Notes: generated by a model from the sequence alone, not told the origin. A DNA stretch of 64,000 nt from Manduca sexta (GCF_014839805.1 NW_023591836.1:1-64000); one strand, 5' to 3'; shown: positions 33,523-46,634, numbered from the stretch's first letter. Numbers and translations are program-made.

Positions 33523-36500
33523 TCAGTCGTCCACCCGGCGCCTCCTACGTCTCCTCTGACGGCGGGAGGGATCGGCCCGTTCCCGATCCCTCTCGGCACT
33601 CTCCTTCTGCGAGAGAACCACCTCACAGAAGTGGGCCACCGCACGCCAGGCCTCCCGACTGTCGACCATGGACGCGACCACAGCCGGCAGCGAGAGGTCT
33701 CCTCCGACGACTGACACGAGAGCGCTGCGCTCATCGTCCCAGGCTGGGCAAGACTCCAACGTGTGTTGGGCCGTATCCCGCGGGCAGTTGTCACAATGGT
33801 GACACACGGCGCTTATCTCCGTCCCTGCTATCTGACACGGGTACTCCCCGAAGCACCCATGCCCGGTGAGCACCTGTGTCAATCTAAAGATGCCGCGCCG
33901 TGGCGCCTGTCCAGCCACTGTGCAAAGACAGGACGCACTGCCGCGACGGCCCGAAGCCCCGCTGACGGGGCCTCCAGCCTGAGACGCCACTCCTCCACGG
34001 CGGCTCGCCGTAAGGAGGCCCTCTTGGCCTCCACCTCCTTCAATGCCGGACGCTGCCCATTCCTGAACGCCTCCTCCCTCCAATGGAATGTATCGGAGAG
34101 AGCCTTGGCGTCCAGATCCCAGGGCAGGAATCCGGCCAAAAGACTAGCCGCCTCGAACGAGACCGTGCGATACGCCCGTATGGCCCGCTGCGCGATGACC
34201 CGCTGCGGGCCCCGCAGGAGAGCGGCAGAACGCTCCCCTAGGGCGTCAGCCCAGACCGGGCTGCCGTATAGTGCTATGGATCGCACGACCCCGTGGTATA
34301 ACCTTCGACAAGGGATATTTGGACCTTCCAGGTTGGGCAGCAGGCTGGAAAGAGCGCCCGCCGCCCTGGTCAACTTTGTCCTTAAGCTTTTAAAATGGGC
34401 GCTGAACTCCCACCGGCTATCCAAAATCAAACCTAAATACTTCATGGTATTGCCGATGGGAATCCGCACCCCCTCCACTACGATGTGGGCACCGGCCGGT
34501 GGCCCCTCCGAGGCCCGTGAAAGCAGATGGCCTCGGTCTTCTCGAGGGCCACCTTTAAACCTAAACGCCGAATGCGGCTCACTACATGACCGGTGCCCAC
34601 CGCCGCCAGGATCGCGGCGCCCTGGAAGGTCTTAGACGTCGCCGTGACCAACGTGTCATCCGCATAACACGTCACGTCGACGCCCCAGAGATTGGCACCA
34701 CGGAGCACCCAGTCGTACCCGATGTTCCACAAGAGGGGCCTAGAACCGACCCCTGTAGAACACCGCACGACATCGCTCTTCGGTGCCACCCGTCGGCGCC
34801 CGGATACACCACGTACCTGTCAGAAAGGTACGCGTGCACCAGACGCCTGAGATAGGGCGGCACCACATGGTACCGCAGTGCTTCATTGATGCATGGCCAG
34901 GGGAGCGAATTAAAAGCGTTGGAGATGTCGAGTGAAACCGCGATGACGACTTTTCCCCTGGCCACTGCTGCCTCCGCCTGCGACTTGACCCGCAGAATCG
35001 CGTGGACAGTTGAGCGTCCACTCCTAAAAGCCAAACTGTTTGTCGGCCAAATTTGGACCGACCCTCTCGAGATGCTCGACGAGGCGCGCGTGTATACTAC
35101 GCTCAAAAAGTTTGGCGACCTCGTCGAGCAGCACGATGGGCCGGTAGGCCGACGGCGACTCTGCGGGTCTCCCCTCTTTCTTAAGCAGGACGAGCTTCCC
35201 GACTTTCCAACGCGCCGGGAAGACGCCCTGCACCATACAGGCGGAGAATAGACTGCGGAGCCGCGGCCCCAAGTACTCGAGGGCTAACACCCAGGCTTTC
35301 CCGGGGATGCCGTCGAGACCCGGGGCGGTGTTTTTGCCCCGCAGTCGAAACACTGCCGCCCGCATTTCCGCGGGCGAAACCTCTGGAATATCCCTTGCCG
35401 AAAGTTCCGACGACGATGACGCCACTTCCGGTGGCGCCATCGGTGGAGGAGTGGTCTCCTCGGTGGCCGGGAACAAGGCCGCGACAACGTTGGCCAATAA
35501 ATCTGGCCTGAGACTCTCCGACAGTGGAGGCGCCGCCGTACGAAGCTTGTTCATAACTAGCTTGTATGGGCGCCCCCACGGGTCCGCGTCGAGAGTCTCC
35601 AAAAACTCCCTACGTGCCGCGACCTTGGCCCTGTGAATGGCCACCCGCAGCGCTCTCTTCGCCTCTTTATAGAGGCCGTAGAGCTGCCGCTCCTGGTCTT
35701 CGTGGTCTCTTCCTCGGATTCGGCGGCGGCGATGCCTGGCGCATCGGCGGCGCGCAGCCACGCAAGACGCGCGCAACTGCGCTAACTCCGCCGACCACCA
35801 GTACACCTCCCGCCGCGGAGGACGACGGAGCGCCCGGGGCATGGCGGCGTCGCAGACATCCGACATTGCCACCCCGAACCACTCCGCCTCCTGCTCTACC
35901 CGAACCGGACCCTCCGGCTCGGGGAGCCACGAGACTGCCAGAGCGGCCAACTCTAGGGCCTCCTTGTCGAGGCGCCTTAACGCCCACCGCGGGCCGTCCT
36001 GTCGAGGGGCACTCGGTCCACCAGTACTATTGGGCCGGATACTCGGGGGCGCGGAGACATCGAACCTTATATAACGGTGGTCCGACAGCGTCTCCACGCC
36101 CACGAGGACTCTCCAGCCCTGGACACGACGTGCGACGGCGGGGCTCCCAAACGACAAATCCACAATAGACCCGCCGTTGTGCCGCACGCACGTGTCCACC
36201 GACCCCCTGTTCAGGACGACCAGGCCGACGGAAATCGCCCATTCCTCCAGGACCTCACCGCGAGCGTCGGTCGCCGGCGAACCCCAGACCGCGGACTTCG
36301 CGTTGAAGTCGCCGGCGACGATCGCCGGGTGAGGTTGGCCCTGCTCAACCAGGGCCCCCAGCCGAACGAGAAAAGATTCGAACTCGGCCAGAGGTCTGTT
36401 GGGGAGAAATAAACTCCTACAATCCACAAGTCCCCCAACAGAGCCGCGACGCATCCCTGGCCCTTCTCGACTTTTGCGAAGGGCGGGGAGCCAGCGGCAC

Positions 36501-36676
36501 CCTGGTGATGATGGCCACCGACCCGTCGATGTCCCCTACCCAGTTATCTCGGGAGGGACAAAATACGGTTCGGCGACCACGGCCACTTGCACCGACCACT
36601 GCGCCAGGCTTTGGGACAACAGGTCCTGGGCGCGGGCGCAGTGGTTGATGTTCGCCTGGAGGAAACTTAGGTCCAT
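33523..36676 (-). pseudogene. E6 ORF2: AP-type endonuclease and reverse transcriptase (reference copy)
   Basis: About 1,050 codons. The endonuclease (residues 1 to about 215) has LQANINHC, VVAEPY, GDFNAKSAVWGSP and the catalytic SDHRYIRF. In the TRAS family this domain nicks the telomere repeat to prime reverse transcription. RT follows: fingers with LLDEVAKLFER near residue 515, motif A SLDISNAFNSLPW, motif B and CYADDTLV near residue 670, then the thumb. A C-terminal finger CHHCDNCPRDTAQHTLESC lies near residue 965 (C-X2-C-X9-H-X4-C, or C-X2-C-X6-H-X4-C using the inner Cys). It ends in an Arg-rich tail and VDD. The segment 35024-36454 is open for 476 codons. Shifts occur near 36450, 35030, 34740 (motif B) and 33900. 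Confidence 0.93.
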
Positions 36677-38689
36677 TACTGATGGGCGATCTCCTCCACG
36701 TCCATCTCGGCCACTGGTTGCGGTGGGCCCGCCGCCTGCGGCTGGGACAGAACCTCAGCCGCGGCGGCATTCCTTCCTTGGGGGCGGCGCCGGTTGCGTC
36801 GGGAGGGGGCAGAACAAGCCTTCCCCCCGAGCCGGTGCCTGGCGGGCCTGCCGGCGGCAGCGCAGACTGCGCAGTTCGCCGGGGCCTTGCACTCACGGGC
36901 TTTATGGCCCGCTTGACCGCAGCGATAGCACAACTCGCTGCGGTCCACCGCGCAGTCGCAGCGCTCCCTTACGTGCCCGCTTTCTAGGCACCGGAAGCAC
37001 CGCAGGGCCGCGACTCGAGGACGGTCACTCGAGCCGCGGTCCAACCGATTAATATTCGGCCCGCCCCCTTCACCTTTTGGGCCGCCTTTATGGGCAAGCG
37101 AACCCAGGCGGTCCCAACGCCGGATCGATCGGGGCGGATTTGCCCCACTTTGATTGTGTCCGCGGGACACTCACCGGCTCTGGAGAGGGCCGCCGCGACC
37201 GACTCCGGAGTGGCCGTGTAGTCCAACTCCGTCAGCCGCAGCTCTGCAGTCTTCGTGGGCCGGGAGATCTTAATATCCTCCGACCCACCGAAGCACTCCC
37301 TCAGCCTTGCGGCGAGGGAGTCGGCCCTCTCCTCGAATTGGCCCCGGGCACCTCGTACATCCGGGGCGCCCGTGGCCGTGAACTTCGGCTTTAGCCTCGA
37401 GATATCCAATCCGGTGAGGTCCACGCGATTCTGTGCGTCCGTGAGGACGCCCTTGGGCGCGGGTTGAACTGCCGGCTCTTTTCTTCCGCCCTTCTTCGGC
37501 TTGGAGCCTGGTGCCGGTTTCTTTGCAGGCGCGGCGCTCTTTTCTCGTCTTCTCGCGGTTGCTGGCGCCATCGCAGGTGTGGAAACCGCCGCAGTAGAAG
37601 GGCCCGCTATGGCTTGCGGCGGGGCACTGGAAGGCCCAGCGATGGGAGTAGGGATAGTGGGGGCAGGAGCGGGGGCCGGAGCAGGCTGGGCCGTCTTTTT
37701 CCCTCCCTTTTCCTTTCTCCTTCCTCGGCTTGGCGTGGGTTCCACCAACAAACCCATCGCTCACTGGGAGTTGGACATCCCCGGGAGTGGTCTTCTCTCG
37801 TGTGCCAGCGGCGGTCGTTGCGCTGGGCCCATTAGGATCGATTCCATTCGGGCTTGGACCCTCGCTTCGACCATCGCCAGCATCTCTTCTGTTGTTGGCC
37901 CTTTGGCGGCCGCTTCCAGCTCTTCGAGGCGTCGTTTCAGAGCTGTATTCTCCTCCTGGATGGTCTTCATGTTTGCCTCGAGCCGGGCACAATTCTCCTG
38001 CCACTTCTTTTATTTCCTCGCTCTCGAGAAGAGCGATTGCAGCGGACTCAGGTTGGTCTACGTACCTGGCAATTTTGTTCGTGACCCAGTTTAGTGCCTT
38101 CTGGGAAGTACCTTTGAGGTTGCCAGATTTCCTCACTGTTGTGCGTACTACCTGGACACACTGTCTTAGGTCTTCCCTCAGCACGGGTCGGTCCTCTTCG
38201 GTGTCTTCCTTGGGAAGGATCGGCGACTTGACAAAATGGAGCCGGTCCTCCAGCTCCTTGTCGGCCTTCTTCTTCGCCTCCTCGCGCTGGAGCTTATCCC
38301 GCTCGAGCTGAGCTTTCCTCAAGCCGACATATTTGCCGACTGAGGGCGGGCGTCCTCTCATTCTGCCGTCGATCGCCTGCGTCTTCGGCGCCGGTTCATC
38401 GGTGTCGCTGGTGAATTGCGACAGACTGTGCCTTGAGCGCGAGTTCCTCCTCCAAAGTTTCTTGCTTCGTACGGTGGAGCCGCTCCCACTTGAGTCCGAG
38501 TCTAGCTCAGAGGCCGTACGAATTCAGCTGCCACCTCCATGGGCATCGCGCCCGTGTTCTCCTTCTCTACTTCGCCATCAGCGGGCTTTCGCCCCGAACT
38601 CCGCCTCCTCAGCCCCGGATTCCGGAACCGGAGAAGGCAACTTCGTCAAAAGAATTATTGGGTTTTTTAAGTTGAGATAAGGATTCCAT
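36676..38689 (-). pseudogene. E6 ORF1: Gag-like protein with in-frame linker deletion
   Basis: The ATG at 38689 begins MES-. The three knuckles are intact in 36676-37170. At about 37455 the frame passes directly from VQPAP to KGVLTDAQNRV. About 75 residues are lost compared with E9, including RRKKKG, the RRKEPKLRPPR patch and the PPRSAAVVISLTP block. The frame continues through this join, so the deletion is in phase. Shifts of 1 base near 37355, 37800, 38015 and elsewhere break the rest. Confidence 0.88.
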
Positions 38690-39247
38690 AATTGTTCCCA
38701 CGAGTGTGGGGGAAAGGGTGGTCCGCCCAGGCAGTGCCCCCTGTACCTGGGTAAGCCTAGCGTAACCCGCACAGAGTGTCGGCCGGTACTCTGGCGGGGG
38801 TCGCACTCGAGACCGAACTACCCATCGGCCATGCATCCCCTCGCGGTGCGCCGCCGCTTGAGATTCGGGGTGATTTTTATAGAGGTTTTCTTCCTCGCGG
38901 TCCGGGCGGTTAAGCCAAGACCCTCGGTCCGGCAGGAGCGCGAGACATATCCACAGACCTCCATACCGGGTTACGATCTATGACGGTGGCAATGAGAGGG
39001 AAAATCCCCCCACTGCCTGCTCGGGGCGGGGTGAGCGCACACCGAGCCCGCCGACACCCCCGGGACGGAACCGGGAGCTGCCCGAGATGGGCCCCACGAC
39101 GTTGTCCTAGTCGACGGCGGAAAATATCGTCAGCGGGCCTACTCGCCAACGCCACAAGTGACGGAGAGACTGGTCGACGACGACACTGTCCGACGGCGTA
39201 ACTAGACGGCGGCCGCCGCAAGAGGCGACGACCGTCAACAACTCGTT

Positions 39248-39345
39248 GTCAGGATATTCGCCGGCGCGCAGATCAGCCTGATCGGTCTGATCGACGCGCC
39301 GTTGCCCAGGGTGCACCACGAGGAGGTTTCCTGACCTAGCACCCC
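39248..39345 (-). ncRNA. HDV-like ribozyme of E6 (canonical)
   Basis: All core elements are as in E3. The catalytic C is the complement of the G at 39260. Confidence 0.93.
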
Positions 39346-39384
39346 AACCTAACCTAACCTAACCTAACCTAACCTAACCTAACC
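39346..39384. repeat. Telomeric (CCTAA)n between E6 and E7
   Basis: Thirty-nine bases of perfect repeat followed by T16 (39385-39400), the longest poly(A) tail in the window. Confidence 0.97.
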
Positions 39385-40876
39385 TTTTTTTTTTTTTTTT
39401 GGTTTCGCGGAGAAAGTGCCTTATTACTACCGCCCAGTCTTCGCGGGGGGCGACTGAGCGGTTATGTTGGGGTAGCCGTTGCCTTACGACCCGACAATTG
39501 AGCGGCCCGGAACCCACGGGCGGCGGTCGGGCCGAGTCCCTAACCCTAACAAACTAGTCCCTACGCAACGACCTACCAACTAAAACTCCGCGTTGACCCT
39601 CTTCGGCGCATAGGGACGGCTGCGTGCTACCTCGAGACAGCAGGTCCGAGTTTCGTCCGCGGCCGCCCCTGCGCGGTGCCGCCTTGCGGCCCGTCTCCTA
39701 AATGGGGGGGGCTCCTAAGCCCCCGCGCACCGAAGGACGCTCTCAGCGTCAGCGGCAGCGTGAGGTCAACACCACACTGCCGCCCATCCCGGGGGTCAAC
39801 CGAAAGTGTGCGATGAACGCACTACACGCACTGAAAAGTGCGCGCGCACTAGGACGGACAGCCCCCTGCTGCCCGCCGACGACCCCTTCGTGGCCCCTAT
39901 TAGTCGCCTCTTACGACAGGCAGGGGTTTACCGTGGTGGTATTCTCCAAACGCCCCCATTCCACAGGGCGGGAGACGCCGGTCAGTCGTCCACCCGGCGC
40001 CTCCTACGTCTCCTCTGACGGCGGGAGGGATCGGCCCGTTCCCGATCCCTCTCGGCACTCTCCTTCTGCGAGAGAACCACCTCACAGAAGTGGGCCACCG
40101 CACGCCAGGCCTCCCGACTGTCGACCATGGACGCGACCACAGCCGGCAGCGAGAGGTCTCCTCCGACGACTGACACGAGAGCGCTGCGCTCATCGTCCCA
40201 GGCTGGGCAAGACTCCAACGTATGTTGGGCCGTATCCCGCAGGCAGTTGTCACAATGGTGACACACGGCGCTTATCTCCGTGCCTGCTATCTGACACAGG
40301 TAGTGCCCGTAGCACCCATGCCCGGTGAGCACCTGTGTCAATCTATAGGTTGCGGCGCCGTGGCGCCTGTCCAGCCACTGTGCAAAGACAGGACGCACTG
40401 CCGCGACGGCCCGAAGCCCCGCTGACGGGGCCTCCAGCCTGAGACGCCACTCCTCCACGGCGGCTCGCCGTAAGGAGGCCCTTTGCGCCTCCACCTGCCT
40501 CCGGGCCCGACGCTGCCCATGCCTGAACGCCTCCTCCCTCCAATGGAATGTATCGGAGAGAGCCTTGGCGTCCAGATCCCAGGGCAGGAATCCGGCCAAA
40601 AGACTAACCGCCTCGAACGAGACCGTGCGATACGCCCGTATGGCCCGCTGCGCAATGACCCGCTGCGGGCCCCGCAGAGAGCGGCAGAACGCCCCTAGGG
40701 CGTCAGCCCAGACCGGGCTGCCGTATAGTGCTATGGATCGCACGACCCGTGGTATAACCTTCGACAAGGGATATTTGGACCTTCCAGGTTGGGCAGCAGG
40801 CTGGAAAGAGCGCCCGCCGCCCTGGTCAACTTTGTCCTTGGTGCTCAAACCTAAATCTTCTAATCCTTGCCGTTGG
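39385..40876 (-). mobile_element. E7: 5'-truncated TRAS-like fragment
   Basis: Only the 3' 1.5 kb is present: poly(A) 39385-39400, 3' UTR 39401-39981 (B type) and the C-terminal third of ORF2. Near 40838 the match to other copies falters. After a gap of about 40 bases a diverged stretch (CAAACCTAAATC...TTGCCGTTGG) still resembles ORF2, and it then abuts the 3' end of E8 with no telomere repeat. It lacks RT palm, endonuclease, ORF1 and ribozyme. Confidence 0.9.
39982..40848 (-). pseudogene. E7 ORF2 C-terminal fragment: thumb and CCHC finger
   Basis: This is one open frame of 288 codons, from the thumb (VVRSIALYGSPVWADALG) through FHWREEAFRHGQR to the finger, then the Arg-rich tail and the normal stop. 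The finger reads CHHCDNCLRDTAQHTLESC. A small loss near 40745 fuses PR to VVRS. It carries private substitutions around 40478-40525 (for example RRARRQVEAQRA) not seen elsewhere. Confidence 0.88.
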
Positions 40877-41456
40877 GTTTTCGCGGAGAAAGTGCCTTAT
40901 TACTACCGCCCAGTCTTCGCGGGGGGCGACTGAGCGGTTATGTTGGGGTAGCCGTTGCCTTACGACCCGACAATTGAGCGGCCCGGAACCCACGGGCGGC
41001 GGTCGGGCCGAGTCCCTAACCCTAACAAACTAGTCCCTACGCAACGACCTACCAACTAAAACTCCGCGTTGACCCTCTTCGGCGCATAGGGACGGCTGCG
41101 TGCTACCTCGAGACAGCAGGTCCGAGTTTCGTCCGCGGCCGCCCCTGCGCGGTGCCGCCTTGCGGCCCGTCTCCTAAATGGGGGGGGCTCCTAAGCCCCG
41201 CGCACCGAAGGACGCGCTCAGCGTCACCGGCCGCGTGCGGTCACCGCCCCACTGCCGCCCCTCCCCGGGGACAACCGAAAGTGTGCGATGAACGCACTAC
41301 ACGCACTGAAAAGTGCGCGCGCACTAGGACGGACAGCCCCCTGCTGCCCGCCGACGACCCCTTCGTGGCCCCTATTAGTCGCCTCTTACGACAGGCAGGG
41401 GTTTACCGTGGTGGTATTCTCCAAACGCCCCCATTCCACAGGGCGGGAGACGCCGG

Positions 41457-44400
41457 TCAGTCGTCCACCCGGCGCCTCCTACGTCTCCTCTGACGGCGGG
41501 AGGGATCGGCCCGTTCCCGATCCCTCTCGGCACTCTCCTTCTGCGAGAGAACCACCTCACAGAAGTGGGCCACCGCACGCCAGGCCTCCCGACTGTCGAC
41601 CATGGACGCGACCACAGCCGGCAGCGAGAGGTCTCCTCCGACGACTGACACGAGAGCGCTGCGCTCATCGTCCCAGGCTGGGCAAGACTCCAACGTATGT
41701 TGGGCCGTATCCCGCAGGCAGTTGTCACAATGGTGACACACGGCGCTTATCTCCGTCCTGCTATCTGACACAGGTACTCCCCGAAGCACCCATGCCCGGT
41801 GAGCACCTGTGTCAATCTAAATGTTGCCGCGCCGTGGCGCCTGTCCAGCCACTGTGCAAAGACAGGACGCACTGCCGCGACGGCCCGAAGCCCCGCTGAC
41901 GGGGCCTCCAGCCTGAGACGCCACTCCTCCACGGCGGCTCGCCGTAAGGAGGCCCTTTTGGCCTCCACCTCCTTCAGGGCCGGACGCTGCCCGTTCCTGA
42001 ACGCCTCCTCCCTCCAATGGAATGTATCGGAGAGAGCCTTGGCGTCCAGATCCCAGGGCAGGAATCCGGCCAAAAGACTAGCCGCCTCGAACGAGACCGT
42101 GCGATACGCCCGTATGGCCCGCTGCGCAATGACCCGCTGCGGGCCCCGCAGGAGAGCGGCAGAACGCTCCCCAGGGCGTCAGCCCAGACCGGGCTGCCGT
42201 ATAGTGCTATGGACCGCACGACCCCGTGGTATAACCTTCGACAAGGGATATTTGGACCTTCCAGGTTGGGCAGCAGGCTGGAAAGAGCGCCCGCCGCCCT
42301 GGTCAACTTTGTCCTTAACGTTTTAAAATGGGCGCTGAACTCCCATCGGCTATCCAATATCAAACCTAAATACTTCATGGTATTGCCGATGGGAATCCGC
42401 ACCCCCTCCACTACGATGTGGGCACCGGCCGGTGGCCCCCGCCGAGGCCCGTGAAAGCAGATGGCCTCGGTCTTCTCGAGGGCCACCTTCAAACCTAAAC
42501 GCCGAATACGGCTCACTACATGACCGGTGCCCACCGCCGCCAGGATCGCGGCGCCCTGGAAGGTCTTAGACGTCGCCGTGACCAACGTGTCATCCGCATA
42601 ACACGTCACGTCGACGCCCCAGAGATTGGCACCACGGAGCACCCAGTCGTACCCGATGTTCCACAAGAGAGGGCCTAGAACCGACCCCTGTGGAACACCG
42701 CACGACATCGCTCTTCGGTGCCACCCGTCGGCGCCCGGATACACCACGTACCTGTCAGAAAGGTACGCGTGCACCAGACGCCTGAGATAGGGCGGCACCA
42801 CATGGTACCGCAGTGCTTCGTTGATGCATGGCCAGGGAGCGAATTGAAAGCGTTGGAGATGTCGAGAAACCGCGATGACGACTTTCCCCTGGCCACTGCT
42901 GCCTCCGCCTGCGACTTGACCCGCAGAATCGCGTGGACAGTTGAGCGTCCACTCCTAAAGCCAAACTGTTTGTCGGCCAAATTTGGACCGACCCTCTCGA
43001 GATGCTCGACGAGGCGCGCGTGTATAATACGCTCAAAAAGTTTGGCGACCTCGTCGAGCAGCACGATGGGCCGGTAGGCCGACGGCGACTCTGCGGGTCT
43101 CCCCTCTTTCTTAAGCAGGACGAGCTTCCCGACTTTCCAACGCGCCGGGAAGACGCCCTGCACCATACAGGCGGAGAATAGACTGCGGAGCCGCGGCCCC
43201 AAGTACTCGAGGGCTAACACCCAGGCTTTCCGGGGATGCCGTCGAGACCCGGGGCGGTGTTTTTGCCCCGCAGTCGAAACACTGCCGCCCGCATTTCCGC
43301 GGGCGAAACCTCTGGAATATCCCTTGCCGAAAGTTCCTACGACGATGACGCCACTTCCGGTGGCGCCATCGGTGGAGGAGTGGTCTCCTCGGTGGCCGGG
43401 AACAAGGCCGCGACAACGTTGGCCAACAGAATCTGGCCTGAGACTCTCCGACAGTGGGGGCGCCGCCGAACGAAGCTTGTTCATACCGAGCTTGTATGGG
43501 CGCCCCCACGGGTCCGCGTCGAGAGTCTCCAAAAACTCCCGACGTGCCGCGACCTTGGCCCTGTGAATGGCCACCCGCAGCGCTCTCTTCGCCTCTTTAT
43601 AGAGGCCGTAGAGCTGCCGTTCCTGGTCTTCGTGGTCTCTTCCTCGAGTTCGGCGGCGGCGATGCCTGGCGCATCGGCGGCGCGCAGCCACGCATGACGC
43701 GCGCAACTGCGCTAACTCCGCCGACCACCAGTACACCTCCCGCCGCGGAGGACGACGGAGCGCCCGGGGCATGGCGGCGTCGCAGACATCCGACATTGCC
43801 TCCCCGAACCACTCCGCCTCCTGCTCTACCCGAACCGGACCCTCCGGCTCGGGGAGCCACGAGACTGCCAGAGCGGCCAGCTCTAGGGCCTCCTTGTCGA
43901 GGCGCCTTAACGCCCACCGCGGGCCGTCCTGTCGAGGGGCACTCGGTCCACCAATACTATTGGGCCGGATACTCGGGGGCGCGGAGACATCGAACCTTAT
44001 ATAACGGTGGTCCGACAGCGTCTCCACGCCCACGAGGACTCTCCAGCCCTGGACACGACGTGCGACGGCGGGGCTCCCAAACGACAAATCCACAATAGAC
44101 CCGCCGTTGTGCCGCACGCACGTGTCCACCGACCCCTGTTCAGGACGACCAGGCCGACGGAAATCGCCCATTCCTCCAGGACCTCACCGCGAGCGTCGGT
44201 CGCCGGCGAACCCCAGACCGCGGACTTCGCGTTGAAGTCGCCGGCGACGATCGCCGGGTGAGGTTGGCCCTGCTCAACCAGGGCCCCAGCCGAACGAGAA
44301 AAGATTCGAACTCGGCCAGAGGTCTGTTGGGGGAGAAATAAACTCCTACAATCCACAGGTCCCCAACAGAGCCGCGACGCATCCCTGGCCCTTCTCGACT

Positions 44401-44604
44401 TTTGCGAAGGGCGGGGAGCCAGCGGCACCCTGGTGATGATGGCCACCGACCCGTCGATGTCCCCTACCCAGTTATCTCGGGCGGGACAAAATACGGTTCG
44501 GCGACCACGGCCACTTGCACCGACCACTGCGCCAGGCTTTGGGACAACAGGTCCTGGGCGCGGGCGCAGTGGTTGATGTTCGCCTGGAGGAAACTTAGGT
44601 CCAT
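41457..44604 (-). pseudogene. E8 ORF2: endonuclease/reverse transcriptase, frameshifted
   Basis: It has the longest open frames of any ORF2 here: 42675-44171 (498 codons, from the middle of the endonuclease through RT motif A, although compensating shifts scramble short stretches) and 41974-42801 (275 codons: YLRRLVHAYLSDRY, motif B GVPQGSVLGPLLWN, CYADDTLV, thumb). The endonuclease start is open in 44464-44658. SDHRYIRF is intact. The C-terminal finger is in 41457-41789. Confidence 0.9.
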
Positions 44605-46634
44605 TACTGATGGGCGATCTCCTCCACGTCCATCTCGGCCACTGGTTGCGGTGGGCACGCCGCCTGCGGCTGGGACAGAACCTCAGCCGCGGCGGCATTC
44701 TTCCCTGGGGGCGGCGCCGGTTGCGTCGGGTGGGGGCAGCCCCCGCCTGCCCCCGGAGCCGGTGCCTGGCGGGCCTGCCGGCGGCCGCGCAGACTGCGCA
44801 GGTCGCCGGCGCCGTGCACTCGCGGGCTGGATGGCCCGCCTGACCGCAGCGCTAGCACCCCAGGTCGCTGCGGTCCACCGCGCAGTCGCAGCGCTCCCGG
44901 ACGTGCCCGCACTCCAGGCACCGGAAGCACCGCACGGCCGCGACTCGAGGACAGTCACTCCGAGCCGCGGTCCAACCGATCAAAATTCGGCCCGCCCCTT
45001 CACCTTTGGGCCGCCTTTATGGGCAAACGAACCCAGGCGGTCCCAACGCCGGAGCGATCAGGGCGAATTTGCCCCACCTTGATTGCGGCGCGGGACACTC
45101 ACCGGCTCGGAGAGGGCCGCTGCGACCGACTCCGGAGTGGCCGTGTAGTCCAACTCCGTCAGCCGCAGTTCCAGTCTTCGTGGGCCGGGAGATTTAATAT
45201 CCTCCGACCCACCGAAGCACTCCCTCAGCCTCGCGGCGAGGGAGTCGGAGAGATCACCACGGCCGCAGAACGAGGCGGCCGCAGTTTCGGCTCCTTCCGG
45301 CGCGTCGGTTTCGGCGGCTGTGTGATGTTTGTTGGCGCTGCTGCCGGCTTTCCCTTTTTCTTTCTTCTGGCCACCTCGACCCACGGCGTGTCCATTAGCC
45401 GGGGCTGGCGGCAGCACGCGGGGCTCTGGAGCGGGTTGGGCTGCAGGCGGTCCGTTCTTCTTCCCCTTTTGGGGCTTTTGTTTCGGCGTCTCTCTCCGCC
45501 GGTCCTGGCGTCTTCTTGCCGTCGATGCCGTCGTAACCGCCGCAGCCGTGGAGGGGCCCGCTACGGCTTGCGGCGGCGCACTGGAAGGCCCAGCGACTGG
45601 GAGCAGGGGAGTGGGGCGGGAGCGGGAGCCGGAGCGGGCTGGGCCCTTCTTTTCCTTTTCCCTTTGCTCTTGGCCGGTTTGTGTTCGGCGCCCTCCTACT
45701 TATATCCGCTCGTCACGGGGAGTTGACGTCCCCGGAGGCGGTCTTCTTCGTGGGCCAGCGGTGGGCCTTTGCGCTGGGCCCATCAGGATCGACTCCATTG
45801 GCTTGGACCCTCGCTTCGACCATCGCCAGCATCTCCTCTGTCGACGGCCCTTTGGCGGACGCCTCCAGCTCTTCGAGGCGTCGTTTCAGAGTGTATTCTC
45901 CTCCTGGATGGCCTTCATGTTGGCCTCGAGCCGGGCACAGTTCTCCTGCCACTTCTTTAGCCTCCTCTCGAGGCGCGCGATTGCAGCGGACTCAGGCTGT
46001 TCCACGTACCTGGCGATCTTGTCCGTGACCCAGTTAAGCGCTTTTCTGGGAAGTGCCTTTGAGGTTGCCAGATTTCCTCACTGTTGCGTACAACCTGGAT
46101 GCACTTACGGAGGTCTTCCTTGAGCACGGGTCGGTCCTCTTCGGTGTCTGATATCTCTGGGGGGACCGGCGACTTGATAAATTGCAGCCGGTCCTCCAGC
46201 TCCTTCTCTGCGTCTTTCCGCGCCGCTTCGCGTTGGAGCCTGTCACGCTCAGAGCTGAGCTTTCCTGAGGCCGACATATTTGCCCACTGAGGGCGGGCGT
46301 CCTCTCATTCTGCCGTCGATCGCCTGCGTCTTCGGCGCCGGTTCATCGGTGTCGCTGGTCAAACTGAGCTGCGAAAAGCTGCTTCTTGTTGCGACTTCCT
46401 TCTCCAGAGCTTTTGCTCCTCACGGTAGAGCCACTCTCGCTCGAGTCCGTGTCCAGGCTCAAAGGCCGCGCGAATTCGGCTGCCACCTCCATGGGCATCG
46501 CGCCCGTTATCTCCTTTCTGCTACTTCATCGTCGTTGGGCTTGCACCCTCGACCACCGCCTCTCCGGAAAACCGGAGTAGGCAACTTCGTCACTAAAATT
46601 ATAGTGGATTGTGTTTGTGATTTAAGGATTCCAG
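44604..46634 (-). pseudogene. E8 ORF1: Gag-like protein, start lost, stop in knuckle 2, deletion
   Basis: The codon aligned with the MES- start reads CTG (46632-46634). Near 45249 about 170 bases are missing relative to E3, from ADS of the Gag core back to the VVISLTP block. In the second knuckle the Tyr of CYRC is a TAG stop (near 44853). Around 44698-44900 there is a dense cluster of GC-rich substitutions. Coiled-coil and N-terminal segments remain recognisable in 45957-46520. Confidence 0.87.

Larger units (their letters stand above)
32945..39345 (-). mobile_element. E6: TRAS-like telomeric non-LTR retrotransposon, best-preserved ORF2
   Basis: Full-length minus-strand copy. 3' UTR 32945-33522 (B type), ORF2 33523-36676, ORF1 36676-38689, 5' UTR 38690-39345 (B type). 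ORF1 carries an in-frame deletion of about 230 bases in its linker. Confidence 0.95.
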
